19,896 bases of DNA from positions 1 to 19,896 of the forward strand of contig JAYGDB010000016.1 in assembly GCA_046583095.1 (NCBI GenBank). Reading direction: 5' to 3'. Under the pieces are notes generated by a model that was not told the DNA's origin, searched no databases, and saw nothing but the letters and a program-made list of their open reading frames with translations. Source of the DNA: JAJDAN01 sp046583095. GTDB taxonomy: Bacteria; Myxococcota_A; UBA9160; UBA4427. This document shows positions 1 to 6,693 of this stretch, one piece after another. How positions within the stretch are numbered: position 1 is the first letter of the stretch; the number at the start of each line of letters is the position of its first letter. Position numbers and translations under genes: made by a program.

Positions 1-910
1 CCTGCTCGGGAACCGGTATCTCCAGGGCCTCGAGGAGGGTGGGGAGGACGTCGATCAGGCTGACCGGTTGCTTCTGGACCCCCGGCGCCAACCGGCCCGG
101 GATGCGCAGCAGCAAGGGGATCCGGATCGTCGTGTCGACCAAGGCACTCGAGTGGGCGCCGAGCTTGCGGCCGTACTCGCCGAGCATCTCTCCATGGTCG
201 GATGCAATCGCGATGAGGATTTCGTCTCCCTCCTGCAGGGTGGCAAGAGCGGACAGGACTCGATTCGTCTCTTGATCGAGAATCGAGGCTTGCTCGTAAT
301 AGCGCTCGCGTCGCGCCTGGATCATTTCGCGCGAGACGCTCCCTTTCGGTGGCATGGAGGGGCTGTGCGCATCGTAGAGGTGTACCCACAGAAGGAAGGG
401 TTGGGCGGTATCGCGGCCCTGCAACCACGCCAATGCCCGCGCGACCGTATCGGGCCCGGGCCGCCAGTGCGGACCACCTTCTCCGGAACGCTCGGGGCTG
501 TCGTACACGTCGAACCCCTGGTCCAGGCCGAAGCGCGGATCGAGGACGTAGGTCGAGACGAAGGCCGCAGTCTGGTAGCCGCGATCGCGAAGGATCTCAG
601 CCAGGGTCGTCGCCGCATCGGGCAGCGCCTGCTCGAGGTAGTCCTGTAGCCCGTGGCCCGGTGGATTCTGTCCGGTGAGAAGGCTCGCGTGGGAGGGGCC
701 CGTGTAGGGGGCCGTGGTGAAGGCCTGCTCGAAGCGCACCGCAGTCCTGGCGAACGCGTCGAGGTGGGGTGTGGCCCCCCGGCCGCCGTAAACGCCCAGG
801 ACGTCCACGCGTGTCGTGTCTAGGGTGACGAGAACGACGCTCCGCGGCTTCGGGCCTGGGCTGCAGGCGAGGCTCAGCAAGAGCAAGAGGGCTGCGGGCG
901 CGCGCGTCAC
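1..910 (-). CDS. Sulfatase-fold (alkaline phosphatase superfamily) lipoprotein, C-terminus cut off
   Basis: The reading frame opens with a GTG at 910 and leaves the window at its C-terminal end, so about 303 residues are visible. Residues 4-16 form a short hydrophobic stretch ending in LSLAC, which looks like a lipoprotein signal with Cys16 as lipidated residue, although the lipobox is imperfect (Ser at -3). The sulfatase core follows: a metal-binding start VLVTLDTTRVDVLG, the active-site loop APYTGPSHASLLTGQ, and a second metal-binding site ASDHGEMLGEYG with Asp238 and His239. The position that carries Cys or Ser (formylglycine precursor) in classical sulfatases is Thr70 here, so a sulfatase, phosphodiesterase or phosphotransferase role are all possible. 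Predicted to be exported and membrane-anchored. It lies 66 bp downstream of the ceramidase-like gene on the same strand. The fold is clear; start and substrate are not. An in-frame TTG/CTG upstream is possible. Confidence 0.85.
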   Translation of the reverse strand, partial: MTRAPAALLLLLSLACSPGPKPRSVVLVTLDTTRVDVLGVYGGRGATPHLDAFARTAVRFEQAFTTAPYTGPSHASLLTGQNPPGHGLQDYLEQALPDAATTLAEILRDRGYQTAAFVSTYVLDPRFGLDQGFDVYDSPERSGEGGPHWRPGPDTVARALAWLQGRDTAQPFLLWVHLYDAHSPSMPPKGSVSREMIQARRERYYEQASILDQETNRVLSALATLQEGDEILIAIASDHGEMLGEYGRKLGAHSSALVDTTIRIPLLLRIPGRLAPGVQKQPVSLIDVLPTLLEALEIPVPEQ

Positions 911-976
911 CGCGTGCGAGCATACCTCGAACCCGAAATCACCCGAGAATCCGATCCAGGCGAACAACAGCTTCCG

Positions 977-1702
977 TCAAGCCGGGCGTGCGGGTGGGAT
1001 CTGCTGGTAGAAGCGGAAGAGGGCGTAGAGCGATGCGGCCGACAGGACGTGCCACAGCGCGTGACCCTGGATCCAGTGATTGGTTGGCTGGCACCAGCTT
1101 CGGGTGATGTCCGCTAGAGAAGCGGCTCCTGCAGCCGTCAGCAGGGCGAGCGCGACGAAGAAGAAAAGGCGTCGGGTGGGGGGGTCCGAGAGTCTGTGTC
1201 GCCGGGCGGTTGCGATCTCCTGGCCGACGATCACTGCGATCAGAACCGCGACGAGAACCTGGATGGGGACCGACGTCTCGGAGACGAGGGGCACCAGTGC
1301 GCTGAAGGCCAGCACGCCGGCGACGTAGAAGTGAAGCTTGTGCTCAGGCTCGATCCATCCCAGTCGAAGTGCGTTCGCCGTGATCACCGCGAAGCAGAAG
1401 ATGAACATCCCGACGAAGTCGAAGAACTGGAAGAAGTAGGTATAGGAAGCGTGGTAGACGAGGGAGAAGACGCCAACCAGAATGCTCGCGGGCGCGAACA
1501 GTGCCAGGGTATCCGATCGTTCAGCGCGGGCCCCCACAATCATCAACAGGCCGAACGCGAGGTACGCGACGTTCGACCACGTATCGGCGGGATTCACCAC
1601 CCAAGAGCAGAGTTCTTCCTCGCACCAGTCGACGTTGGGAGGTGTCCAGCCGCTCCACGGGCATCCCGGCGGCAGCGGGTCGGCGGCGAGAAGTTTCTGC
1701 AA
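977..1702 (-). CDS. CREST-superfamily (ceramidase-like) integral membrane hydrolase
   Basis: A 241-residue, very hydrophobic protein with about seven membrane segments. It carries the metal-site motifs of the CREST superfamily of membrane hydrolases (alkaline ceramidase, PAQR receptors, Per1): Ser80 and His84 in SLVYH, Asp95 in FFDFVGMF, and His214/His218 in HALWH near the C-terminus. The N-terminal part has several Cys and Trp residues (PGCPW, WCEEELCSW), and SNVAYLAFG starts the first membrane helix, as in ceramidase-domain proteins. Known family members hydrolyse amide bonds in lipids using a zinc ion; the substrate here is unknown. The start is TTG at 1702, because an in-frame TGA lies only four codons upstream and no ATG or GTG is available near the N-terminus. 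It follows the response regulator by 56 bp and precedes the sulfatase-like lipoprotein, so the three may be co-transcribed. Confidence 0.83.
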   Translation of the reverse strand: MQKLLAADPLPPGCPWSGWTPPNVDWCEEELCSWVVNPADTWSNVAYLAFGLLMIVGARAERSDTLALFAPASILVGVFSLVYHASYTYFFQFFDFVGMFIFCFAVITANALRLGWIEPEHKLHFYVAGVLAFSALVPLVSETSVPIQVLVAVLIAVIVGQEIATARRHRLSDPPTRRLFFFVALALLTAAGAASLADITRSWCQPTNHWIQGHALWHVLSAASLYALFRFYQQIPPARPA

Positions 1703-1758
1703 TTCGGCTTCGCCTCAGCGCGGAAGCCCGATCCGGACACCCTCGCGCCAGCTCGGGC

Positions 1759-2169
1759 TCAGGTCTCGTGGGCCCCGCTCGCTGCGCGGATCGCTTCGAG
1801 CAACTGCTCGGGGTCGTAGGGCTTCTGAAGAAAACTCACTCGGCTGTCGTCGGAGAAGTTCGCTGTGAACCTGTCCGGAGCGTGGCCCGTCGCCAGGATC
1901 ACAGGAACGTCTGCCCGTACCCGTCGAATGGACTGGAAGACCTCTCGGCCGTCGATGTCTGGCATCGTCAGGTCGAGGACGACCACGCCGATTTCCGCGG
2001 AACCCTTCTGGAACAGATCGATCGCCTCCCGGCCGCAGCTCGCGAGCCGGGGCTCGCGCCCGGCGCGACGCAGGAACTCCTCCGCGATTTCGAGCACGGC
2101 CTCGTCATCATCCACGATCAGGACGATTTCCGGCGCGCTGTCGATCGATTTCGGGGCAGCCTCGGACAC
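1759..2169 (-). CDS. Single-domain response regulator (CheY-like receiver)
   Basis: About 136 residues consisting of one receiver domain and nothing else. The acidic pocket is DDD at residues 20-22, the phospho-acceptor is Asp66 in VVLDLTMPDIDG, the conserved Thr is in VILATGHAP, and the conserved Lys is in FLQKPYDP, followed by a final helix. With no DNA-binding or enzymatic output domain it must act by protein-protein contact, or as a phosphate relay or sink. I prefer the GTG at 2169, which has a GGGGGA Shine-Dalgarno-like stretch six bases upstream. A GTG at 2208 would add 13 residues of no obvious conservation. No histidine kinase is visible in the window, so it is an orphan here. It sits 60 bp after the alcohol dehydrogenase gene on the same strand. 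Confidence 0.88.
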   Translation of the reverse strand: MSEAAPKSIDSAPEIVLIVDDDEAVLEIAEEFLRRAGREPRLASCGREAIDLFQKGSAEIGVVVLDLTMPDIDGREVFQSIRRVRADVPVILATGHAPDRFTANFSDDSRVSFLQKPYDPEQLLEAIRAASGAHET

Positions 2170-2229
2170 CCTAGATCCCCCACGTTGAAAGCTCGCTGAA
2201 ACTAACACAGTGCGGAGGCGTCCGGCCGC

Positions 2230-3231
2230 TCAGGCAGTGTCGATCATGATCTTGCCACCCTGTTGGGGGTCGCACGCGATCTCCATGCCTTCGTGAAATC
2301 TCTCGAGCGGAAAGCGGTGCGTGATCATCGGAGACAGATCGCGGCGGCAGAGCAAGTCGAGCGTGCGCCCGTAGTCGTCCGGGTACTCCATGGCGCCGCG
2401 CAGGGTCAACTGCTTCATCATGACGAGCAGAAAGCTCACGGGAACCGGCTCGTAGTGGAGGGCCACGATTGCCACCCGCGCGTTGCTCTTGGCCTGGCCG
2501 GGAATCTCCTGCAACACGGCCTTGGCGCCGGATGCCTCGATGTAGCAGTCCGTCCCGACCATCGGGGCCCCCAGGACCGGCTCCGTGCCGTGCAACTCGC
2601 GCAGACGCCCCCACGTTTCTTGCTCACCGGGTTGGATCGTGGCTCGTGCGCCGAGTTTCGTCGCAATCTCCAGGCGACGGGCCGAGAAGTCGATTGCGAC
2701 GATGTCCTCGACGTCCCGGTCCCGAAGCGCGGCGATCGCCGTTAGGCCGATTGGTCCCGCTCCGAAGACCGCCACCTTGTCACCGGGCTTGGCCTCGACC
2801 TGGTCGACGGCGTTCATCCCAACCCCGACGGGTTCGGCGAGCGCGGCGATCTCGATCGGCAGATCGTCGGGAATGACGAGGAGGCTCTCGCCCGCCGCCG
2901 CGTTCTCGACCAGCAGCAACGGTGCGAAGCCGCCCTGGCTGCCGCCGTTTCCGATCATGTTGCCCGCGCCCAGGGGGTTCACGACGACGCGCGTACCGGC
3001 CGCGAGTTCGACTTCCGATCCCACGGCCTCGACGACTCCGGAGAGTTCGTGGCCGAGCGGCATGGGCTCCGGCGTAGGGCCGGCGAGTCCCCCTTGGCGC
3101 ACGAACTTCACATCCGAGCCACAGATCCCGCAAGCGGCCACCCGGATCAGCGCATCCCGGGGGCCGGGTTCGGGCTCGGCAACGTCGACCAGGCGAACGT
3201 CGTTGGGGCCGTGCAGTTCAACGCGCTTCAT
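2230..3231 (-). CDS. Zinc-dependent alcohol dehydrogenase-like protein (MDR family)
   Basis: A 333-residue medium-chain dehydrogenase/reductase. The N-terminal GroES-like domain holds the catalytic zinc site: Cys34 in ACGICGSD and His61-Glu62 in LGHELSGVV, with a further candidate ligand in ALAEPVGVG as in the sorbitol/threonine dehydrogenase branch. A Rossmann domain follows with VFGAGPIGLTA for NAD(P) binding, and a conserved Asp (AIDFSARR) after the second strand suggests NAD preference. The four cysteines of the structural zinc lobe usual in this family are missing; the region reads NPLGAGNMIGNGGSQGG. The frame stays open further upstream, but the ATG at 3231 starts exactly where the domain begins and has GAGGA about 11 bases upstream. 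It lies 14 bp after the glutathione transferase gene and is probably in the same operon. The substrate cannot be read from the sequence. Confidence 0.9.
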   Translation of the reverse strand: MKRVELHGPNDVRLVDVAEPEPGPRDALIRVAACGICGSDVKFVRQGGLAGPTPEPMPLGHELSGVVEAVGSEVELAAGTRVVVNPLGAGNMIGNGGSQGGFAPLLLVENAAAGESLLVIPDDLPIEIAALAEPVGVGMNAVDQVEAKPGDKVAVFGAGPIGLTAIAALRDRDVEDIVAIDFSARRLEIATKLGARATIQPGEQETWGRLRELHGTEPVLGAPMVGTDCYIEASGAKAVLQEIPGQAKSNARVAIVALHYEPVPVSFLLVMMKQLTLRGAMEYPDDYGRTLDLLCRRDLSPMITHRFPLERFHEGMEIACDPQQGGKIMIDTA

Positions 3232-3245
3232 CGCAGTCTTCGTCC

Positions 3246-3980
3246 TCAGAGTAGGCCGCCGGGGGGAGCCGGCCGCGCGCGCTGGTTGTAGAGCATCTTG
3301 CGCAGGCGCTCGATGTCTTGCTTGCCGAGTTTCGAGTAGTCGACCGAGAAGTCGGATCCGACCTCCATGCCCCGCTGCACACCCGGTCGTGCCGAAAGCT
3401 CCTCGAACCAGCGCTTGAAGTACGGAAACTCCTTGATGTCCTGCCCCTGGTTCTCCCAGGCGACCGTCCACGGGTAGCTGATCATATCCGCGATCGTGTA
3501 GTGATCCCCGGCCAGGTAGCGCCGGTCGTAGAGGCGGTTGTCGAGGACGCCGTAGAGACGGTTCACCTCATCGGAGAAGCGCCGGATCGCGTAGGACTGG
3601 TCGCCCTCGGTGTCGCCGAGCCGACGGAAGTGTCCGTACTCTCCGGTCTTCGGTCCCTGGTTCGCCATCTGCCAGATAAGCCACTGGTTCACTTCCTGCC
3701 GGGCGCGGATTTCTTGGGGATAGAACTGCCCGGCCTTGTCGGCGATGTAGATCATCATGGCTCCGGACTCGAAGATCGAAATCGGCTCACCGCCGTCTGC
3801 CGGCTCGTGATCGACGAGTGCGGGCATCCGGTTGTTCGGGCTGATGCTCAAGAACTCGTCCTTGAACTGATCTCCCTGGCCGATGCTGCAGGGCACCACC
3901 TTGTAGGGCAGGCCGCATTCCTCGAGCAGGATCGTCACCTTCTTGCCGTTGGGGGTGGGCCAGTAGTGGATGTCGATCAT
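3246..3980 (-). CDS. Glutathione S-transferase, nu-class/Ure2p-like (YfcG type)
   Basis: A 244-residue protein with an N-terminal thioredoxin-fold domain (about residues 1-88) and an all-helical C-terminal domain. The start YWPTPNGKKVTILLEECG carries the Thr9-Pro10-Asn11 motif that, in E. coli YfcG and related nu-class enzymes, replaces the catalytic Tyr, Ser or Cys of other GSTs. NNRMPALVDH (cis-proline loop) and IFESGAMMIYIADK (Glu-Ser glutathione contact) complete the glutathione site. YfcG-type enzymes have disulfide-bond reductase activity with glutathione, besides weak transferase or peroxidase activity. The ATG at 3980 has AGGAG five bases upstream, overlapping the stop of the dehydrogenase-like gene only 8 bp away, which indicates translational coupling. 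It is probably part of a redox/detoxification operon with the SDR and alcohol dehydrogenase genes. Confidence 0.92.
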   Translation of the reverse strand: MIDIHYWPTPNGKKVTILLEECGLPYKVVPCSIGQGDQFKDEFLSISPNNRMPALVDHEPADGGEPISIFESGAMMIYIADKAGQFYPQEIRARQEVNQWLIWQMANQGPKTGEYGHFRRLGDTEGDQSYAIRRFSDEVNRLYGVLDNRLYDRRYLAGDHYTIADMISYPWTVAWENQGQDIKEFPYFKRWFEELSARPGVQRGMEVGSDFSVDYSKLGKQDIERLRKMLYNQRARPAPPGGLL

Positions 3981-3988
3981 CGGCGCTC

Positions 3989-4687
3989 CTACCACTTCTC
4001 TGCGTCGGGACGGATCATAACGTCGAAGGTCCAGGCCGAACGCGGCTGGTGAACGATGTGCCAGCACTCGCCGGCGATGTCTGCAGGCTTGCAGAAGAAC
4101 GAGTCGGGCTTGTCGGGTTGGGCCTTTCGGGTCCACGGTACGTCGATGACGGCATCGATTGCCACGTAGGCTACGTGAACACCTTGCGGTCCGAGGCTCC
4201 GCGCCATCGACTCCGCGAGGATACGTTGCGCCGCCTTGGTGGGGGCGAAGCCCGCGAAGAGGGCCTTGCCTCGATACGTCGAGGTGTTTCCAGTGCAGAG
4301 GATGGCGCCGCGGCCCGCTTCGATCATCGCCGGGGTGGCCATCTGGGCGAGTCGGAGCAGCGCCATGGTGTTGATCTCGAAGTTTCGCTGCAGGACCTCC
4401 GGCTCGATCGACGAGAAGTCACCGAAGGCGCCGCCGACCGCATTGTGGAGGACGACGTTGGGGGCACCCATCTCGGCGACGATCTTCTCGAAGGTGGCTC
4501 GCAGGGCATCGGAGTCGCGCACGTCGCAGGGGAAGGCCTTGGCGCCCTCGATTTCGGCTTCGAGTGCAGCGAGTCGATCCTGGTTCCGCGCAATCATCGC
4601 GACTCGGTAACCCTCGGCGAAACGCCGTGCGAGCGCGGCGCCCGTTCCGGGTCCGACACCGGTGATCAGGCAGACATCTTGGGGCAT
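3989..4687 (-). CDS. Short-chain dehydrogenase/reductase-like protein with Phe in place of the catalytic Tyr
   Basis: A 232-residue Rossmann-fold protein of the SDR superfamily. The cofactor motif is TGVGPGTG at residues 9-16, with RNQDR after the second strand (Arg34, suggesting NADP), CDVRD for the adenine contact, and HNAVGG in place of NNAGG. The active-site motif normally written YxxxK reads FAPTK here: Lys151 is kept, but residue 147 is Phe. The serine region reads CTGNTSTYRGK, as in a recognised divergent SDR subgroup with the same pattern. It may therefore not be an ordinary alcohol/ketone oxidoreductase. The ATG at 4687 has a GGAG sequence seven bases upstream. It lies 58 bp after the DUF1214 gene and 8 bp before the glutathione transferase gene, consistent with one operon. 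Confidence 0.9.
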   Translation of the reverse strand: MPQDVCLITGVGPGTGAALARRFAEGYRVAMIARNQDRLAALEAEIEGAKAFPCDVRDSDALRATFEKIVAEMGAPNVVLHNAVGGAFGDFSSIEPEVLQRNFEINTMALLRLAQMATPAMIEAGRGAILCTGNTSTYRGKALFAGFAPTKAAQRILAESMARSLGPQGVHVAYVAIDAVIDVPWTRKAQPDKPDSFFCKPADIAGECWHIVHQPRSAWTFDVMIRPDAEKW

Positions 4688-4745
4688 GGACTTCTCCGGT
4701 CGAACAGGTTCGGCTGAACGAGGTAGGCGATCGGCAGCGCCACCT

Positions 4746-5861
4746 TCAACTCCGAACGATCTCGTCGAAAGGGACGACCTCGGCGGCTGGCGTCTCGATC
4801 TCGCCTTCGGGCAGCATGAAGCGCCAGAAGACCAGGCCGAAGGGGCGGCTCTCCGTATCGATCCAGTTCGGTACGCCGGGATCGCGGGCGGCCAGCACCA
4901 TCCGGAAGCTCCCGTCCGGCTCGAGAACCGTCTGGGTGCGGTTCAGGGACACACGCCGGGTCGTGTAGTCGTAGGTCTGCTGGTGGCGATTCCAGAGGCA
5001 GACGTTCGCGAAGCGGCACTCGGGCCAGCGCCCGGTCACCACGAGCGCCTGCTCCGGCCCGATCACGTACGGGGCCATCGAGTAGGCCGCGTCGAACGCC
5101 GCCAGGCCGAAGTCACCCGGGGTAACGGGCGCTGGGAACACGTTCGGGGTCAGTCCGACGAACGCGGGTCGCTCGGCGTTCGCCATCGGGAGTTGAGCCA
5201 GGGTGCGGCTGCGCACGAATTGGGCGGTGCGCCGGATGCCCGCGGCCACCGAGGCATCGCTTTGCAGCGTCGGCGGCGGTGCGTCCACGACCTCGATCTC
5301 GAGGGCCGGGTTGCGGGACGGATCCGCGGAGGCGGGCTTCTCGTTCTCGTAGTAGTGACGGGTGGTGATCCGCGAGGCGCCCGGCTCGAGCGGAAGCCAG
5401 TTGCGGTCCCGCTTCTCGCCGCCGAATAGAATCTCGAATCTGCCGTTCTCGTCCACCTCCAGGTCGAGGTCGTTGATCACGCCGACGGTTCGGCTCGCCA
5501 TCGAACCGTCGGCCGTGTCGGCCTCGATGCTGAACGAAACGTAGATCGACTCGTCCATGCGTCCCCGCACCACGTACGCGTACTCGGGAGAGACCGGCGC
5601 ATCGAAGTAGATGGCATCGGAGTTGTCTCCGGTGAACTTTCGCCAGGGCGAGACGATGCGCCGGAACTGCGGGTGTGCGGGATCGCTTTCGAACATGCTC
5701 GCGAGACCGCCTTCGAGCAGGTGCATCAAGGCCCGGTGTGCGCCGACGACGTCGTCCTCGCTCTGCAGGTTCCATTCGGGCCCCGCCCAGCGTTCGTCGA
5801 TTTCCTGCAGCAGGTCGATCAACTCGCGGAGCGCCTTGCGCGAGGCGGTCTGGATCGTCAT
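4746..5861 (-). CDS. DUF1214 domain-containing protein
   Basis: A 371-residue, mostly beta-rich soluble protein without signal peptide or membrane segments. An N-terminal helical part (about residues 1-75) precedes a central region containing GGEKRDRNWLPL and ITTRHYYEN, which resembles the core of DUF1214 domains (typically an NWLP signature followed by an R-x-Y strand). The C-terminal part repeats this kind of strand pattern (VCLWNRHQQTYDYTTRRV, DPGVPNWIDTE), as in long DUF1214 proteins often found near CoA and oxidoreductase genes. The function is unknown; I know of no catalytic assignment for this family. The ATG at 5861 follows a strong GGAGG site five bases upstream. It starts a set of closely spaced genes (DUF1214, SDR, GST, alcohol dehydrogenase), and the preceding 78 bp carry paired inverted repeats that could control it. 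Confidence 0.8.
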   Translation of the reverse strand: MTIQTASRKALRELIDLLQEIDERWAGPEWNLQSEDDVVGAHRALMHLLEGGLASMFESDPAHPQFRRIVSPWRKFTGDNSDAIYFDAPVSPEYAYVVRGRMDESIYVSFSIEADTADGSMASRTVGVINDLDLEVDENGRFEILFGGEKRDRNWLPLEPGASRITTRHYYENEKPASADPSRNPALEIEVVDAPPPTLQSDASVAAGIRRTAQFVRSRTLAQLPMANAERPAFVGLTPNVFPAPVTPGDFGLAAFDAAYSMAPYVIGPEQALVVTGRWPECRFANVCLWNRHQQTYDYTTRRVSLNRTQTVLEPDGSFRMVLAARDPGVPNWIDTESRPFGLVFWRFMLPEGEIETPAAEVVPFDEIVRS

Positions 5862-5898
5862 GCAAACCTCCAGGGAGATAGGGGACGCGAGAGTACCT

Positions 5899-5941
5899 CG
5901 ACTCGGAGTCGCCCCGGTCTCGAGGAGTCTGAACCCGACTC
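5899..5941. repeat. Four GACTC/GAGTC half-sites in two inverted pairs, possible operator plus hairpin
   Basis: Within the 78-bp gap between thpR and the DUF1214 gene are four copies of GAGTC or its complement. CGACTC-G-GAGTCG at 5899-5911 is a perfect palindrome around one central base. GAGTC at 5925-5929 and GACTC at 5937-5941 form a second pair separated by seven bases, and this pair overlaps the thpR stop codon. The first pair looks like an operator for a dimeric regulator. The second could form a short hairpin at the end of the thpR message, but there is no T-run, so it is not a standard terminator. This is a pattern observation; regulation is inferred. Confidence 0.4.
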
Positions 5942-6593
5942 AGGGATCGAGGAGGGCGATGTCCGCCACCGGCGTGTGCTGGGCGCCTTCGGGGTTGAGC
6001 TTGCTCCGGTACAGGATCACTCGATCGGCGTCGATCTGGGTGGGCGGCAGGATCGCCCGGATCGTCGGGTTGCGAAGCGGCGGCTTGCGGACTCGCCCGA
6101 GCGTGATGTGGGCCCGGAAGCGCCGGGATTCGGCTTCCAGACCCGCGTCGACGACCCCGCGCTCGACGAGATCGTGGAGTTCGGAGACAGGCGACTCGGG
6201 ATCGACGCTGGCCGCAATCACCCGCGCACGAGCCGCGGAAGGGAAGGGACGAACCGTCGACAGACGACAGGCAAAGGGAGCGCAGGTGCCGACGAAGCCT
6301 CGCACGCGCTCGACGAGGTCGTCGATGCGCACCTCGGCGACCTCGCCCAGAAAGCGCAGGGTGATGTGGAGGCTCTCTTCGCGCACCCAGCGAACCTGAT
6401 CGCCCCAGGACTCGGCCCGCAACTCGCGAATCGCGCGGGACAGTTCAGAGCGGGCGGCTGCGCCGACCGCGAGCGCGAAGAAGCACCGCAGCGGATCAGC
6501 CTGCTGGAGCGAGGCGTTCGAGCAGCCCGACGGCCCGCATGCAGTCGGGAATGGCGGCAGGCATGTTGGCTCCTTGGCGATGGGCAGAGCCAC
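5940..6593 (-). CDS. thpR: RNA 2',3'-cyclic phosphodiesterase (2'-5' RNA ligase family)
   Basis: A two-histidine (2H) phosphoesterase with both catalytic signatures: HITLRFLG at about residue 76 and HITLGRVR at about residue 162. Family members hydrolyse RNA 2',3'-cyclic phosphates and can join tRNA halves through 2'-5' bonds in vitro. The conserved domain starts at RCFFALAV near residue 36, where ordinary ThpR proteins begin. The only ATG in this frame lies 35 codons earlier at 6593, and the added N-terminus (ALPIAKEPTCLPPF...) looks unlike coding sequence. A CTG at 6491 directly before the domain is the alternative start. A short ORF in another frame, with a better ribosome site, ends just before that CTG, so the true start is unsettled (a leader peptide or a frameshift are both possible). 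Length from 6593 is 217 residues; from 6491 about 183, the family norm. Confidence 0.85.
   Translation of the reverse strand: MALPIAKEPTCLPPFPTACGPSGCSNASLQQADPLRCFFALAVGAAARSELSRAIRELRAESWGDQVRWVREESLHITLRFLGEVAEVRIDDLVERVRGFVGTCAPFACRLSTVRPFPSAARARVIAASVDPESPVSELHDLVERGVVDAGLEAESRRFRAHITLGRVRKPPLRNPTIRAILPPTQIDADRVILYRSKLNPEGAQHTPVADIALLDP
6496..6564 (-). CDS. Possible 22-residue leader ORF overlapping the thpR 5' end
   Basis: An ATG at 6564 is preceded by AAGGAG with a five-base spacer, a much better ribosome site than either candidate thpR start. It encodes 22 residues beginning MPAAIPDCMRAVGLLERL and ends with TGA at 6496-6498, four bases before the CTG codon that opens the conserved thpR domain in another frame. 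This could be a translated leader coupled to thpR, or the true thpR start separated from its domain by a frameshift or sequencing error. I recognise no function in the peptide. Confidence 0.35.
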   Translation of the reverse strand: MPAAIPDCMRAVGLLERLAPAG

Positions 6594-6626
6594 AGAGTAC
6601 CCGACCCGGTCGCTCCGCCGGCCCTA

Positions 6627-6656
6627 TTGACACGACTCCTGCTGCAATTCGATACT
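6627..6656 (+). promoter_or_regulatory. Probable sigma70-type promoter
   Basis: A perfect -35 box TTGACA at 6627-6632 is followed after 18 bases by GATACT at 6651-6656, which matches four of six positions of TATAAT. Transcription would begin near 6663, about 30 bases before the ATG of the luciferase-like oxidoreductase gene, leaving room for its GGGAG ribosome site. It is one of the few AT-richer patches in the window. It probably drives the three-gene set at 6694-9834. Confidence 0.6.
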
Positions 6657-6693
6657 TGGATGGCAACGCGAGTCTCGAAACGGGAGAACAGCC

